A DNA stretch of 64,000 nt from Spiroplasma litorale (GCF_001267155.1 NZ_CP012357.1:1116001-1180000); one strand, 5' to 3'. Shown: positions 21,656 through 33,575, counted from the stretch's first letter. The notes: generated from the letters alone by a model not told the origin. Translations and numbers: made by a program.

Positions 21656-22865
21656 GGGAAAAATAAATTTCTGCAATTATTATATTTTAACGCTGATACT
21701 AGTTGTCGTTTTCAATTTAATCTTTTTTGAATTCTTTCATTGTTGTACCAATTAATGTACTAATTGATATGATCATTTATTTCATTGTAACTCATTTTGT
21801 AAGTAGATATATGATTTAAATATTCTCCTTTTAAACAACCAAAGAAATATTCAATTTCTATATTGTCAAGAGAGTTACCAATTCTACTCATGAATGTTTT
21901 ACAATTAAGCCTTTTTAATAAGTATTGGACTTTTACACTTTAATATTGAGTGCCATGATCTGAATGCAAGATATAATTAGTTTTATTAATTTTTTTAATT
22001 GTGTTTACAAGTAATTCAGAATCATTTCTATATGATAATAACCAAGACTCAATTTTCTTTGTTTTATGACTGATTGCTGCAAAAAGATAAAAATTATTTT
22101 CTTTTACTAAATTCAGGAATATATGATACATCTGTTGCAATTATATTATTCATTCCAGGGTTAAAATTTCTTTTTACTAAGTCCACAAATTTTATACTTG
22201 TATTTTTTAACTCCTGACTTCTTTTTCTTCTTCTTGTTTTAATAAAAAATCCTCATCTTATCATATAATTTCTTAAAGTTCTATCGTTGATTGCAATGCC
22301 TTCTTCACCTAGTAAAATAGCAATTTTTCTACTTCCATAAATTAATTTTGAGTCAATCAATATTTTTCCTACTATTTTTCTTAAATAATCCAATTTATAA
22401 ATTCTTAAAATTTGTTTTTTATAAAAAGAAGTTCTATGGAGTTTTAATATTCTAGCCTTAATATTAATATTTAAAGTAATTAAGATTTTTAATGCATTTT
22501 TATCTTTTTTATTTCGTTGAATTTTAATTCAATCTTCAATAATTTCTTTTTTTTGTTCCTCGTTTAATAAATCATCGATTATACCAGGTATATCAGAGTC
22601 ATCTCTATTTTTGGTCTGCCTGATTCGTTTTTTATTAATAAACTTTTCATACCATAATTATCTAGTAAGTTATCTTTAATTATTATTCTTTTTTGAATAT
22701 TATAAGAATATTTTATAAATTTTCCTTTTAATTTTTTGTAATTAGTTACCGCCTTTATTATTCCTTCTGTTTTAAATACATTTATTATTCTCGCTCATTG
22801 TTCAATAGTTAAATTTTTTGATATAAAAATCTACACCTCTTTCTAGTGTAGAATTTATTTTTCCC
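21656..22865 (-). mobile_element. IS3-family element, copy B (defective)
   Basis: A 1.21-kb copy of the element at 16033, in inverse orientation, with ends GGGAAAAATAAATT and its complement. It shares the flank beyond its right end with the left flank of copy A, so a longer unit was duplicated. Confidence 0.8.
21700..22840 (-). pseudogene. IS3-family transposase, frameshifted (copy B)
   Basis: On the minus strand the orfA part is broken near 22610, where GATAT/GAGATGA and the RQTKNR region lie in different frames. The orfB part carries the HTH_21 region and Asp (ATDVSYIPE). It then breaks at GAATTTAGTAAAAGAAAAT, an extra-T frameshift shared exactly with copy A. The rest (HSDHGTQY, then DNIEIEYFFG) is in another frame and also carries a stop. 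The catalytic Asp at the second position is kept here. Confidence 0.8.
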
Positions 22866-22884
22866 TATTTAGTGTTATGTGTAT

Positions 22885-23230
22885 ATTTTTTTTGTAATTG
22901 ATCAAATAAAAATATAATAGCTTTTAATTTTTTATAAACAAAAAAACAAAAAAGTGGTTGTAAAATCAACTAAAGATGTAATTAGAATAATAGAATATTT
23001 TGAAGTTGATTTTTTAATTGTACAAACAGACATATGTAATTCAAATTCATCTTATGTTGTAAACAATTAACAAAAAACTATTTTATCAATGTTTGTAGTT
23101 GGTTTTAATGTGATGCACCAAAAAATCATTATAAGGTTCATACAAAGATTATAACTTCGCATAGTGTGGTAATTAAATTTAATAGTGTAATAGAGTTTGA
23201 AAAATATTTTATTGATTTCTTGTAATAATA
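22885..23230 (+). pseudogene. relic gene beside copy B, same as at 15.7 kb
   Basis: The plus strand reads KKVVVKSTKDVIRIIEYFEV, DFLIVQTDICNSNSSYVVNN, then a stop, and after frameshifts KFNSVIEFEKYFIDFL before TAA. It matches the relic left of copy A at high identity and the short relic at 8989. The DFLIVQTD segment could be the catalytic strand of an integrase core; no more can be said. Confidence 0.4.
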
Positions 23231-24005
23231 AATAATTTTCAAACATACATATTATAAAAAGATATGCCAAATATTATTAGTTGCTTTAAGGTTCTTTATG
23301 CTGATTATTTAAATGTTTATTTTTTATCTAAATATTGATTGAAAAAAATAAACATATATTTTAATGTATAAAAATATAAACATACAAATGGAATGCTATT
23401 CTAAATTTTAAAATAAAATAATAGTCTATTTTAATAGTGTTGTATTTTAATCAAAAAGCTAGAAACTATATAAAAATACTTAAATTTTACAACATATAAT
23501 ATATAATTTTTTTATAAAACTATTTACTCAATATTATTTGTTAAGTTATTATATTTTAATAAAGTTTAGCCGCTTAAATAACAATGAAGATACGGTTCAC
23601 TTGTTGTTGAAAAATTTTTTTAGAATTGACCAAATAACTTTTTAAAAGTTTTATTAGCTTTTAGTCATTTATAAACAATATTAAAAGTACTATAATTTAT
23701 ATTTTAATAAACTCACAACGATATAAAAAAATGTTATCATATATAAGTAACTAATAATTAATTTATAATAAACACAAATAAATATTAGAGATTAATTTCT
23801 ATTCGAAATGTATTTATTTGTCATTAATCTAATCATTATATTTTTAAGTATAAATTGATTAAAATAAAAAGTTTAATTTAGTTGTAATAAATAATGTACT
23901 GTGTAAATATATTAATTTTAATTAATATAAATTAATAATAACTATCGCCTTTTATTTATAAATAAAATATTTAATAGGTTAATATAGAAATGAGGAAATA
24001 TAGAA
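23231..24005. other. non-coding AT-rich stretch
   Basis: About 775 bases without a credible gene. GAGGAA just before 24006 serves as ribosome-binding site for the next gene; a short duplication (TATAGAAATGAG twice, about 23984-24010) surrounds it. Confidence 0.4.
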
Positions 24006-24902
24006 ATGAGAAAAAAAGATTTAATCAATAATCTCGAATCAAATGATGCGCCATCTTTTTTATATAAAGAAATGGAAAGAGTAAAGTTACCAATCAAAAA
24101 AAGCATTTGATGCAGTTTAAATAATAAATATACAAACCTAATATTAATTATTTTAACAATTGTAATGCTACTCATTGCCGTTTTAATATTTACTGTAACT
24201 TGATTTATAACAAATATAGATAGAAGTCTCAGTGCGTTATATCTATATTTACTTTTAGGACCGGAAATATTTTATGGGTTATTTTTTTTATACTTTTTTA
24301 TATGCAAAATTAACAATAAAAAAATTGATTTAAAAATATCTAATATAAGCTGAAATAAAGTTTTTGAATTATATATAAAAAATGATAAGTTAAAAATATC
24401 GAATATTGATATAATAACAGCAAGTTTAGAGTTATACAATTTATTAACTATGCTCAATAATAATAAAACATATGATATTAATAATAAAATAAATTTTGTT
24501 TTTAAAGACTTTGATTTTAAAATTAATTTTAATAATATTTATTATGATAAAGAAGAACAAAATATTTTATTAAGACAAGAAATTATTTTTAATGAAAGAA
24601 TACCATTAGATGATATTCTAAATGAGTTTAAAAGTGAAAATTACCAAAATGTTAAATCTCATAAAATAGATAATAATATATGTTTAACTATGAATGTTTT
24701 AATAATGGACACTACTAACAAACTATCAAAAAAAGGTAAAATTACTCCAGATAGTTTTATTAAAGAAAACATAAATTTTAATGAATGCATTTTTGGTTTA
24801 TACGGACAAAAAAATTATAATAAAAATAATCGTGCAAAAGTATTTGAAGAAATGGTTAAAAAAGATAGCAATATAATCAAAAATATTATTGAAAATCTAT
24901 AA
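24006..24902 (+). CDS. membrane protein with cytoplasmic domain, paralogue 2
   Basis: This 298-residue protein starts MRKKDLINNLESND, has two membrane segments (about residues 44-68 and 75-100), and a soluble domain with QEIIFNERIPLDDI, MDTTNKLSKKG and FGLYGQKNYNKNN. It is a paralogue of the protein at 19376-20236 on the opposite strand, diverged by roughly half. Several Trp are TGA. GAGGAA lies ten bases upstream. The function is unknown, and no partner gene is adjacent. Confidence 0.65.
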
Positions 24903-24923
24903 CAATATTTTGTATATTGATTA

Positions 24924-25794
24924 TTAAATAATAGCAGAAATTATACTTAATGAATTATTTAAGTATTCAAAGTCTTGCATTATTTTTTTATACATTTCTC
25001 GTTTAAAAATTCTATAGCTTTTGACATTTTCATAACTTATTACACCAATTCGTTTTAGTGCATATCTCTTTGTAATTCCAGTTCTTACATAGTATAAGTT
25101 ATTTTTATATTTTAAAACATCGAAATCCTGGTCTGAGGCGTTTACTAATTTGTCAATCAATTTTGGAGTTAAGAAAAGAGGAGCTCTTAAATCATCTGTT
25201 TTTAAATTTATATCATGTTTTTATTGAATTCAATTGATTCAGTTTGAAAGTTCATATCAAATTTTTTTGCTTTTTTTATTTTTAATCCATTGAAAGTACT
25301 ACCAATTTTTTTAGTTTTAACAATAATTCTATCATTACATCCATAATGATGTTTTAATATTCATATGAATAATCAAACTATTATTTCTGAACTAAAATCA
25401 ACATATAAATTTCTTGTTTTAGCTATTATTGACTCGTCAATAATAGAAGACATTTCAATATCTTTATATAAAATTTAAACTATTTTTAAAAAACAATGTT
25501 TTATCATTTATATTAAGATTACTTTTTAATAAGTTTTAGTTTTCTACCTTTATTTTTTGCATCAATATAAACATCAATAATGCAATTAAAAAGAAGTTTC
25601 CACCAATAGCTAATTGTATAACTCTAACATAAAATAGAATTATTGATAAATCTTGATCAGATTATAAAAAATACATAGAAAATAAATAAAACAAAGGAAT
25701 AAGGTTTAAAATAAGAAAAAAATAAAGGCTATGAATAACTTTAATATCTTTAATCAATCACAATAAGTTTTTTTAAAGACTATATCTATTTTTT
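24924..25794 (-). pseudogene. eroded copy of the DUF3137-like gene
   Basis: The C-terminal part is still open (IDKLVNASDQDFDVLKYKNN to NNSLSIISAII) and matches the last 78 residues of the intact gene at 32586 almost residue for residue. Upstream the match continues base by base to about 25794, but with a one-base loss in the T run near 25218, several stops, and short deletions. The upstream TAATTATAATACTTTTAAA promoter region is still visible near 25837-25855. It is a dead duplicate. Confidence 0.8.
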
Positions 25795-25919
25795 ATAAAC
25801 TTCTTATTTAATGTTATATTTATATAAATCTTAAAATAATTATAATACTTTTAAAATGAGAATAAATATATTTAAAAAATACTAACGATACTATTATGTA
25901 ATTTTTTATATAAATCATT

Positions 25920-26420
25920 AATACTCTCAATTAAAAATAGGATTTAAATGATGAAATAAGCCATTCATCGAACGACTATACACGATAAGGAAAATGTAGA
26001 AAATACTATTTTAAAATTATTTTAGTTTTTAATAATGCGAGTGTCCAAAATAACCATCAAGGCTTATTCAATCAATAATAGTGTGCAAATAATAGTAAAA
26101 ATAGCATTACCTAGATTGTTAAATAATTTAATATTTAAAAAACAATAAGAAATACAAATTGTATTCTCTGACAATCTAAGCAATAATTCCAAATTTTAGT
26201 TTTTTATATATTTAAACACACCCTTATATAATTTTATAAATATGTAATTATATTTATATCCTTTAATTTATTCAATTACTTTTTTTAATTGTTGCCTTTC
26301 AAAAATTATAGTTTCCAACAACCAATAATTAGATTAAAGATATAAAGAAAACAAAACCCCTAAATTTTAAAGATTGTTGAAACTATTCTATACTTTAATT
26401 TAAAAATATAATAGTTGAAT
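25920..26420 (-). pseudogene. eroded copies of the two small membrane-protein genes
   Basis: 25940-26130 aligns with 33770-33960 (for example GATAAGGAAAATGTAGAAAA against ATAAGGAAAATATAGCACAT). 26285-26410 aligns with 34121-34245 (AAAGATTGTTGAAACTATTC against AAAGATTGTTGAAACAATTC). The order and direction are the same as in the intact block, so the whole three-gene block was duplicated and is being lost here. Confidence 0.6.
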
Positions 26421-27926
26421 CAAAAGTAAAGTTCAAATTATTAGTAACATATTTTTATCAACACTAAATACAAGTTTATTTTATTTAAACCACTATTAAT
26501 AAGACTAATTAAATTATAAAAAAGTTCAAAAAAAAAGCAAGTCAAATATTAAAATCTCTTTAATTTGTTAGTATTATCAACTCTACTTTTTTTATTTGTT
26601 ATTTATTATAAAATTATAAAGATAGGTTTTTTATAATTTAAAAACACATTTATAATAAAAAAATAAAAGTTTGCATAAAATAAATAACTAAATACAAAAC
26701 ATTAAAAGAGCATTAAGTCATTGAAGAAATTTATTCAAGTTTAAGAATGTTAATAAATAATAAGTTTACATATACAAAGGCACGGATGTTACACTAAAAA
26801 ATATTTTAATATTGAAATAACAATAATAGAATTTATTAAATCAATATATTATCATTAAGTTAAAATAAGAAATACAAGTCTAGGCATATAGATTATTAAC
26901 GCTACCAACATTTAAAAAGTTTTAAAATTAAGTAGAACATTAAGTTTGGTGGTGAACATTGTATTTTAAAAAATATATATGCTTAAACAAAAAATAAGGA
27001 AATATATAGTTTTATCAAATTTCAAAATAAATAATTACAAATTTATTTATAAAAAAATAAATTCCATAGAAAAAGCTGATAGTATTAAACATAATAAAAT
27101 TAAATACAGAATTAAAAAATTGCTTATGCACCTAGTGTTTACATAGCATAAAAGTTATTAATAAACCTACACTTTATACATATAGTTTTTATAAAATTAA
27201 TAAAAAAAATTATGAATTAATCAAATAAACTTCGAAATGTATATCCTTTATTGCTAAATTATTTTCAAATATTGTTGATAGTTTGAGTTTTAAAAAAGAT
27301 AGTTTTGTTAATCCGGAGATAGTTAAGAGTTTAAATCTTATACATATAAATTTATGATCATTAATTTTAACTTAAATATAAAGAGTTGCAAATTAACTAA
27401 TATGTTTATATAGAGTTTTTTTGAAGTGCCTTGAAAAAAGAGTAATAATATAGAATAAAAAATATACGTTAATTTGGTGTAATATATACAATTTTAATTT
27501 ATACCTAAAGGAAAAAAATTATAAAATAAATGTTTCTAGAATAATTTATAACATGGTTGCGTCAAAGATTAAAGAGATGAGTTAAATAAAATTGGCTCTT
27601 ATAATGATTTATGAAATAAACGCTATACACAAATTAAAACATAGTAACTCTTGGTTAATTAAAAAAGCTAGGGAATTATTAAAATCCTTTATTTATAAAA
27701 CCTTTATAAATATTATACGTACGAAATTATCACATTATTTAAAAATGAGAGTTAGCAATATCATAGTTTTTTAGTTCTTTATATTATTAAAAAATGACAA
27801 CAAACAAAATTAAATATTTTCATTAATTTATTTAGCAATAAGAATAATGAGTTTGAATGTATCAATTTTTTATATTAAATTTATATGTGCTTTTTGAAAT
27901 GGCACATTTAATATTAATGAATAAAT
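26421..27926. other. 1.5 kb of degraded AT-rich DNA
   Basis: No credible gene on either strand. The only longer frame (27592-27774, 60 codons) has no ribosome-binding site or known motif. The region probably holds decayed gene remains too far changed to name. Confidence 0.4.
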
Positions 27927-28886
27927 CTAAATTCTAGTTTCATTTACTCATTTTCAATAATTTTTCCCCAACATAGTTAATGAACAACTTTTTGAGTTTA
28001 TTGCAGCATAATACATATATTCTTCATCATCAGGTTTAACTAAGCCAACACTAACTAACTTTTGCAATTCTTTAAAAATAATTACATTTTCTTTTTTATG
28101 TTCTTGTCTAGTTTCTTCGAAACTTGGATTTAAAGAATATTTGCTGCTTGGTTTTTCAAAATATTTAACTAAATTTCTTATTATTTTTATGTCAATTTGT
28201 GGATTTACTTTTCTTATATCAATAAATTTTGAAGATGATGTTTTAAAAATAGGTCTTTGATCTCAAGCTCCTAATGACTTATCTATATATGAATAAATAC
28301 TTGCAGGGGTTATAACTCCTAAAATATCAGAAGCACTACCCGATAAAGCTTCCACTAGAAGATTTGTAAATATACCCCCTTCTTTTGTTTCGACTGAAGT
28401 TTCATCCTTTTTAGATGCGGTCAAATAAGTTGTATTATCATACAAAATAGAGCTTTTTGCAATGCCATTTTCATTTCTAGTGTTTCCCATCATGCCAGAA
28501 TAACAACAATCTAAAAATACAATTTTATTTTTAGCGTTTGATTTTGAAATAATATTTTCAACTACACCCATTTCCAACCCGTGATTATTTTCATCTGTTT
28601 CATATGTACATAAATAACTTTTATCTGAATTGTAATCAATAAAACCATGACCCGAAAAATAAAATAAAGCAACATCACTATCTCCTGCAAATAATTCATT
28701 TATTTTATCACTTAATTTACTTACTGTTAGTTCGTTTGAGTTTGTTATTAATTCAACATCAAAGTTACGACTATTGTCAAAATTTTTTTTTAATAATTCT
28801 GCAATTTTTTTAGCATCATTAATGCACTCTTTTAAAGGGTTTACATGCTTATAGTCATTTATTCCAACTATCAAAGCTTTTCTCAT
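27927..28886 (-). CDS. caspase-like protease (peptidase C14 fold)
   Basis: This 319-residue protein has a complete caspase-like domain at residues 1-205. It starts MRKALIVGINDYKHVNPLKE with the usual ND-A pattern, then VALFYFSGHG with catalytic His80, and KIVFLDCCYSG with catalytic Cys128. TYLTASKKDE and EGGIFTNLLVEAL follow as in bacterial caspases, and QRPIFKT near 211 ends the domain. A C-terminal part of about 110 residues ends in a winged-helix-like stretch (FKELQKLVSVGLVKPDD ... LTMLGKNYWKWVN). Three Trp are TGA. Its ATG overlaps the stop of the TIR gene (TAATG), so the two are translated together. It is probably an immune effector switched on by a TIR-made signal; the link is inferred. 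Confidence 0.9.
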
Positions 28887-29521
28887 TATTTAACTCTCCT
28901 TCCCTGCATTGGTCTTGAAATATTATATTTTTGTTTTCTATTACTAAATGCATAATCTATTAATTGTTGTAATTTATTAATATTTGGGTAAGATGTTGAT
29001 AAATCTAAATCATTTCAATTAATTATATCAATTTTAATATCATCTTTTGACAAGTTATCAATTAGTCTAATAGGTAAATTTTTTCTTTCTCTATTTAATA
29101 TGTCTTGATTTCTTTCTAATGGTGTTCAAATAGTATCGGGAAATTTATTATTTACTACTTCTTTTACTATGTCTGAGAAATTTAAACGATTAATTATTGG
29201 TGAAGAAGGTAATTGAATAATTAAAATACCAGTAGATGGGTAATTTGGGTAATCAGTCATTGATGCCAACAATTCTCAATCTACAAAATTACTTTCTCTC
29301 ATTTCATTGCCAATTAATAAAATCATAACACTTGAACTTTTTATATATTCATCTCTTATTATTTTTCTAACTTGTTCATCTGAGAGATTACTATCATCAA
29401 TATCACCATCATTAGCTGAATAATCTTCAAAAATTTCATATTGTTCGTTTAATTTTAAAAGTCTTTTAACATACTTAATGTCTTCGTATTTGAAACTTAT
29501 AAATACTTTATGTTTATTCAT
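28886..29521 (-). CDS. TIR-like protein of the DUF1863 type (ThsB-like)
   Basis: This 211-residue protein begins with a TIR-like domain (residues 4-105): KHKVFISFKYEDIKYVKRLL is the first strand and helix, FEDYSANDGDIDDSNLSDEQ the loop and acidic segment typical of DUF1863, and SSSVMILLIGNEMRESNFVD the fourth strand. WE follows, with Glu83 as the probable NAD-cleaving residue. The C-terminal half (to RPMQGRRVK) is more basic and unassigned. ATG at 29539 is an alternative start; GGAG lies between the two. Relatives in Thoeris systems make cyclic ADP-ribose-type messengers from NAD. Its stop overlaps the start of the caspase gene, making a two-gene operon. Confidence 0.85.
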
Positions 29522-29539
29522 TACAATCACATTCTCCAT

Positions 29540-30758
29540 AATTTATCTATATTTTAATAATATCATATATAGGTCACATGAGAAATATAATTATATGCAA
29601 CAAGTATCAGTAAAAAATCAATAACTAAAATAAAATAAAATACTTTACATAAAATGCATATGCCAAAATCTATGTTATTCAAAATGACGAATATTGAAGA
29701 CTAAAAGAGTATAAAATAGTTGATCTAAAACTTTATTTATAAATTAATAAAAAAAATAAAATATTAAATGTTTTTTGAAAATCTAAAATTAGCAAAATTA
29801 TTTTTATTTTATTTATAGATGTCATTAATTTTATTTAGTATATAAATATGAAGATTATAAAAACGATTAAGAAACTTAAGTAGGTCAATTTTTTAAAAAA
29901 ACTTTTATTTAATTAATCTATTTAAAATTGTTGGATAGATTATTACGTTTAAATGCTATTTTTTATATTAAGTTTGTTATATCGTTGTTGTTATTTAAAT
30001 ACTTTCTTTTTTTTTTTTTTTTGCATGAAAATGCTAACTCAAATTTAATTGAACTATTTTATTAAATTCAGTAAGTTTTGATTACTTATTAGTTTCTTTA
30101 AATAAATTTAATGAAGTGTTTGAATTTTCATACTTATCAAAATTATAACCCACAATTATTTTTAAGTCTTATAATAAAAAATCTTATAATTTAAATTTGT
30201 TTTATAGTTAAACTTATCTAACTATAATTTACAATATTATCATTAATTCCAACAAAAGAATTTTATTCATTATAATTCACTTTAACTAGATTATCTATAA
30301 AATACGAGTTGTTTTTTTGAGTTCAATTTAATCTATATATGGTTTTATATTGTTAAAGCAAGTTTTTTAGTGTATTTAGTTTGTCTCTTTTTATAAATTT
30401 ATTAGTTTTTAATATTGAGATATAACTAGATCTATCGAAATATTTTATAATAGTGGTTTATTTCTTTATTATATAAATAATTTTGCAAGTTCTTCTTTTT
30501 AATTATAAATTAATCAAATAATAATTTAAATTTTGGAAAACTTTCAAATTTATTATGATATTGTGCAAAAAAAACTTTTTATATTAATTATTTAAAGATT
30601 ATGTTGTTGCATTATGTTTAAATCATGATTCATAAATTAATAAAATAATATTTAAATATAACTTAATAACATAATTAACAGCATAATATGTGTATGCAAT
30701 TCCTCAATCAGTTTAAATTATTAACTTTATATTTATTAATAAATTTCATTTATTTAAA
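29540..30758. other. non-coding AT-rich stretch upstream of the TIR gene
   Basis: About 1.2 kb without a credible gene. It includes a 16-base T run near 30008. The promoter of the TIR-caspase pair should lie at 29545-29600; a weak TAAAAT box is seen on the minus strand there, but nothing decisive. Confidence 0.4.
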
Positions 30759-31709
30759 GGGAAAATAAAAAATAAATTCTACAATTATTATATTTTAACA
30801 CCGACACTAGTTGGCGTTTTTCAATTTAATGTTTTTTGAATTCTTTCATTGTTGTACCAATTAATATGATAATTTATTACATTGTAACTCATTTTGTAAG
30901 TAGATATATGATTTAAATATTCTCCTTTTAAACAACCAAAGAAATACTCAATTTCTTTATTGTCAAGAGAGCTACGAATTCTACTCATGGGTGTTTTACA
31001 ATTAAGTCTCTTTAATAAGTCTTGAACTTTTTCACTTGAATATTGAGTGCCATGATCTGAATGCAAGATATAATTAGTTTTATTAATTTTTTTAATTGTG
31101 TTTACAACTAATTCAGAATCATTTTTATCTGATAATAACCAAGACTCAATTTTCTTTGTTTTATGACTGATTGCTGCAGAAAGATAAAAATTATTTCCTT
31201 TTACTAATCTAGGAATATATGATGCATCTGTTGCAATTATATTATCCATTTCAGGGTTTAAATTTCTTTTTATTAAGTCCACAAATTTTATACTTGTATT
31301 TTTTAACTCCTGACTTTTTTTGTTTTAATAAAAAATCCTCATCTTATCATATAATTTCTTAAAGTTCTATCATTGATTGTAATGCCTGCTTCACCTTGTA
31401 AAATAGCAATTTTTCTACTTCAATAAATAAATTTTGAGTCAATTAATATTTTTACTATTATTTTTTTTAAATAATCCAATTTATAAATTCTTAAAATTTG
31501 TTTTTTATAAAAAGAAGTTCTATGGAGTTTTAATATTCTAGCCTTAATATTAATATTTAAATTTCTCTTTTAATTTTTTGTAATTAGATACTGCCTTTAT
31601 TATTCCTTCTGTTTTAAATACATTTATTATTCTCTCTCATTGTTCAATAGTTAAATTTTTTGACATAAAAAAGTCTACACCTCTTTCTAGTGTAGAATTT
31701 ATTTTTTCC
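30759..31709 (-). mobile_element. IS3-family element, copy C (internally deleted)
   Basis: A 0.95-kb copy of the same element as A and B. Both ends are present (GGGAAAATAAAAAATAAATT and the complement of GGAAAAAATAAATTCTACAC). About 240 bases of the orfA/orfB junction are missing at 31560. It lies about 1.2 kb upstream of the TIR gene. Confidence 0.8.
30788..31282 (-). pseudogene. 3' part of an IS3-family transposase (copy C)
   Basis: This open fragment of about 164 codons starts inside the gene (MDLIKRNLNPEMDN) and carries the whole integrase core: Asp in ATDASYIP, Asp in HSDHGTQY and Glu in DNKEIEYFFG. It ends NWKTPTSVGVKI. The 5' part is broken by a frameshift at the AAAACAAAAAAAGTC tract (near 31318) and by the internal deletion, so it cannot make a full transposase. 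Its sequence is closer to the ancestral form than copies A and B, since it lacks their shared extra T. Confidence 0.8.
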
Positions 31710-31726
31710 TATTTACTTCACCAAAA

Positions 31727-31780
31727 GTTTTTTTAATAAGTTTTCAGTTTTTTTAATAAGTTTTCAGTTTTTTTAATAAT
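31727..31780. repeat. 20-base tandem repeat, 2.7 copies
   Basis: The unit GTTTTTTTAATAAGTTTTCA occurs twice perfectly (31727-31766) and then in part. It lies just beyond the right end of IS copy C. Confidence 0.8.
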
Positions 31781-32585
31781 TTAAAACTATAATTAGTTAC
31801 TTCTCTGTTAAACCATTTGTAAATAAACTATTAAAAATTTTTAGCTTTTAAAACTTTAATTATAAACAAAAATAAGAAACACTCATACCAATTTTTTGAA
31901 AGTTATATCGTATGCTAAATTTTTTTATTAAGTTTGTAAAACCTTTACTCTTTGGTAAGTATTTTTTGAGTCACTTTTAATTTTATCTAGATAAAATAAA
32001 TTATTTTTTTAATTCATTTATTATTTTGTAACTGAAATTAATATTATAAACATATCTAATCCAAGAACTTACATATCACGAAAAAGAAGATCTATTTGCT
32101 TTTTGATAATTTATTTATTAAGTTTATGGCTTTTTATAATTATATATACTTTTTATTTTAGATAGTTTTTTTTTAATTTTTATTTCTTTATTTAAATATT
32201 TAGCAAATTAACAAATAAATTGTGTTATATGCATTGCTTTTCCAAAAACTTTATTTTTTTCTTTAAAAATTACGTTTTTAATGTTTTTTTTTTTTTTTTA
32301 ATAAACATTAACCTCATAGGACAAATTGTATAATTTGCATTCTACTTTATTAATATTATATCTTTTACTCATTGTTTTATTTTTTGGTTACCTATTTTTA
32401 AAATTTAATTCTTCATAATTTTAGAAACTTTTTTCACAAGCAAAAAAATATTTGCTATTAATTTTATCTTTTGTCTATTAATTTTGTATAAAAACGCCCT
32501 TTCTGTAGAAACAAGTATTTAAAAATTTTAAATACTTTGATCTCTTTAAGGTTGTCTACTTTAATGATATTTTACATATTGATTA
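31781..32585. other. non-coding AT-rich stretch
   Basis: About 800 bases without a credible gene. A hairpin AAGTATTT / AAATACTT is visible at 32513-32537. The rest is low-complexity T- and A-rich DNA. Confidence 0.4.
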
Positions 32586-33575
32586 TTAAATAATAGCAGA
32601 AATTATACTTAATGAATTATTTAAGTATTCAAAGTCTTGCATAATTTTTTTATACATTTCTCGTCTAAAAATTCTATAGCTTTTAACCTTTTCATAATTT
32701 ATTACACCTATTTGTTCTAGCGCATATCCCTTTGTAATTCTAGATCTTACATAATATAAGTTATCTTTATATCCTAAAACATCGAAATCTGGGTCTGATG
32801 TATTTACTAATTTGTCAATCAATTTTGGAGTTAAGAAAAGAGGAGCTCTTAAATCATCTGTTTTTAGATTTATATCATATTTTTTATTGAATTCAATTGA
32901 TTCTGTTTGAAAGTTCTTATCAAATTTTTTTGCTTTTTTTACTTCTAATCCATTGAATGTATTATCAAATCTTTTAGTTTTAACAATAATTCTGTCATAA
33001 CATTCATAACGAGGTTTTCATATTCATATTAATAATCAAACTATTATTTCTGAACTAAGATCAGTATATAAATCTCTTGTTTTAACTTTTATTGGCTCGT
33101 CAATAATAAAAGATATTTCAGTATCTTTATATATAAAATCTAAACTATTTTTAACAACTAATGTTTTTTCATTTATATTAAAATTAATTTTTAAATCTGT
33201 TAGCTCTTCATTTTTGAAGTTATTGATAAATACTAAATTATAAATATCATCCATTTTATTATCTGAGAATTGCATTTTGATAAGTTTTAATTTTCTACCT
33301 TTGTTTTTTCCACATATAAATATCAATAATGCAATTAAAAAGAAGTTTAAACCAACAACCAAGAGTATAACACCAACATAAAATAGACTTATTGATAAAT
33401 CTTGGTCAGATTCTAAAATATACATAGAAAGTAAACCAAACAAAAGCAATAAGGCTCCAAATAAGCAGAAAAATCTAAATGCTATTGATAATTTATAATA
33501 GTCTCTAATCAATCCCAATAAGTCTTTATCTTTTTTAAACACTAAATCTATTTTTTTATAAACTTCTTCTTTCAT
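32586..33575 (-). CDS. DUF3137-like membrane protein
   Basis: This 329-residue protein starts MKEEVYKKIDLVFKKDKDLL, has two membrane segments (about residues 30-55 and 65-92), and then a soluble part with four TGA Trp codons near residue 180 (IIVWLLIWIWKPRYE). The block ESIEFNKKYDI, DDLRAPLFLTP and the end motif YRIFRREMYKKIMQDFEYLN resemble DUF3137 proteins, which are widespread in Mollicutes and of unknown role. AAAGGGTG precedes the ATG and a TATAAT box lies 28 bases further upstream. A dead copy lies at 24924. Confidence 0.75.

Noticed and set aside
27592-27774. A 60-codon plus-strand frame.
   Set aside because: No ribosome-binding site, no motif and a base composition like the surrounding non-coding DNA.
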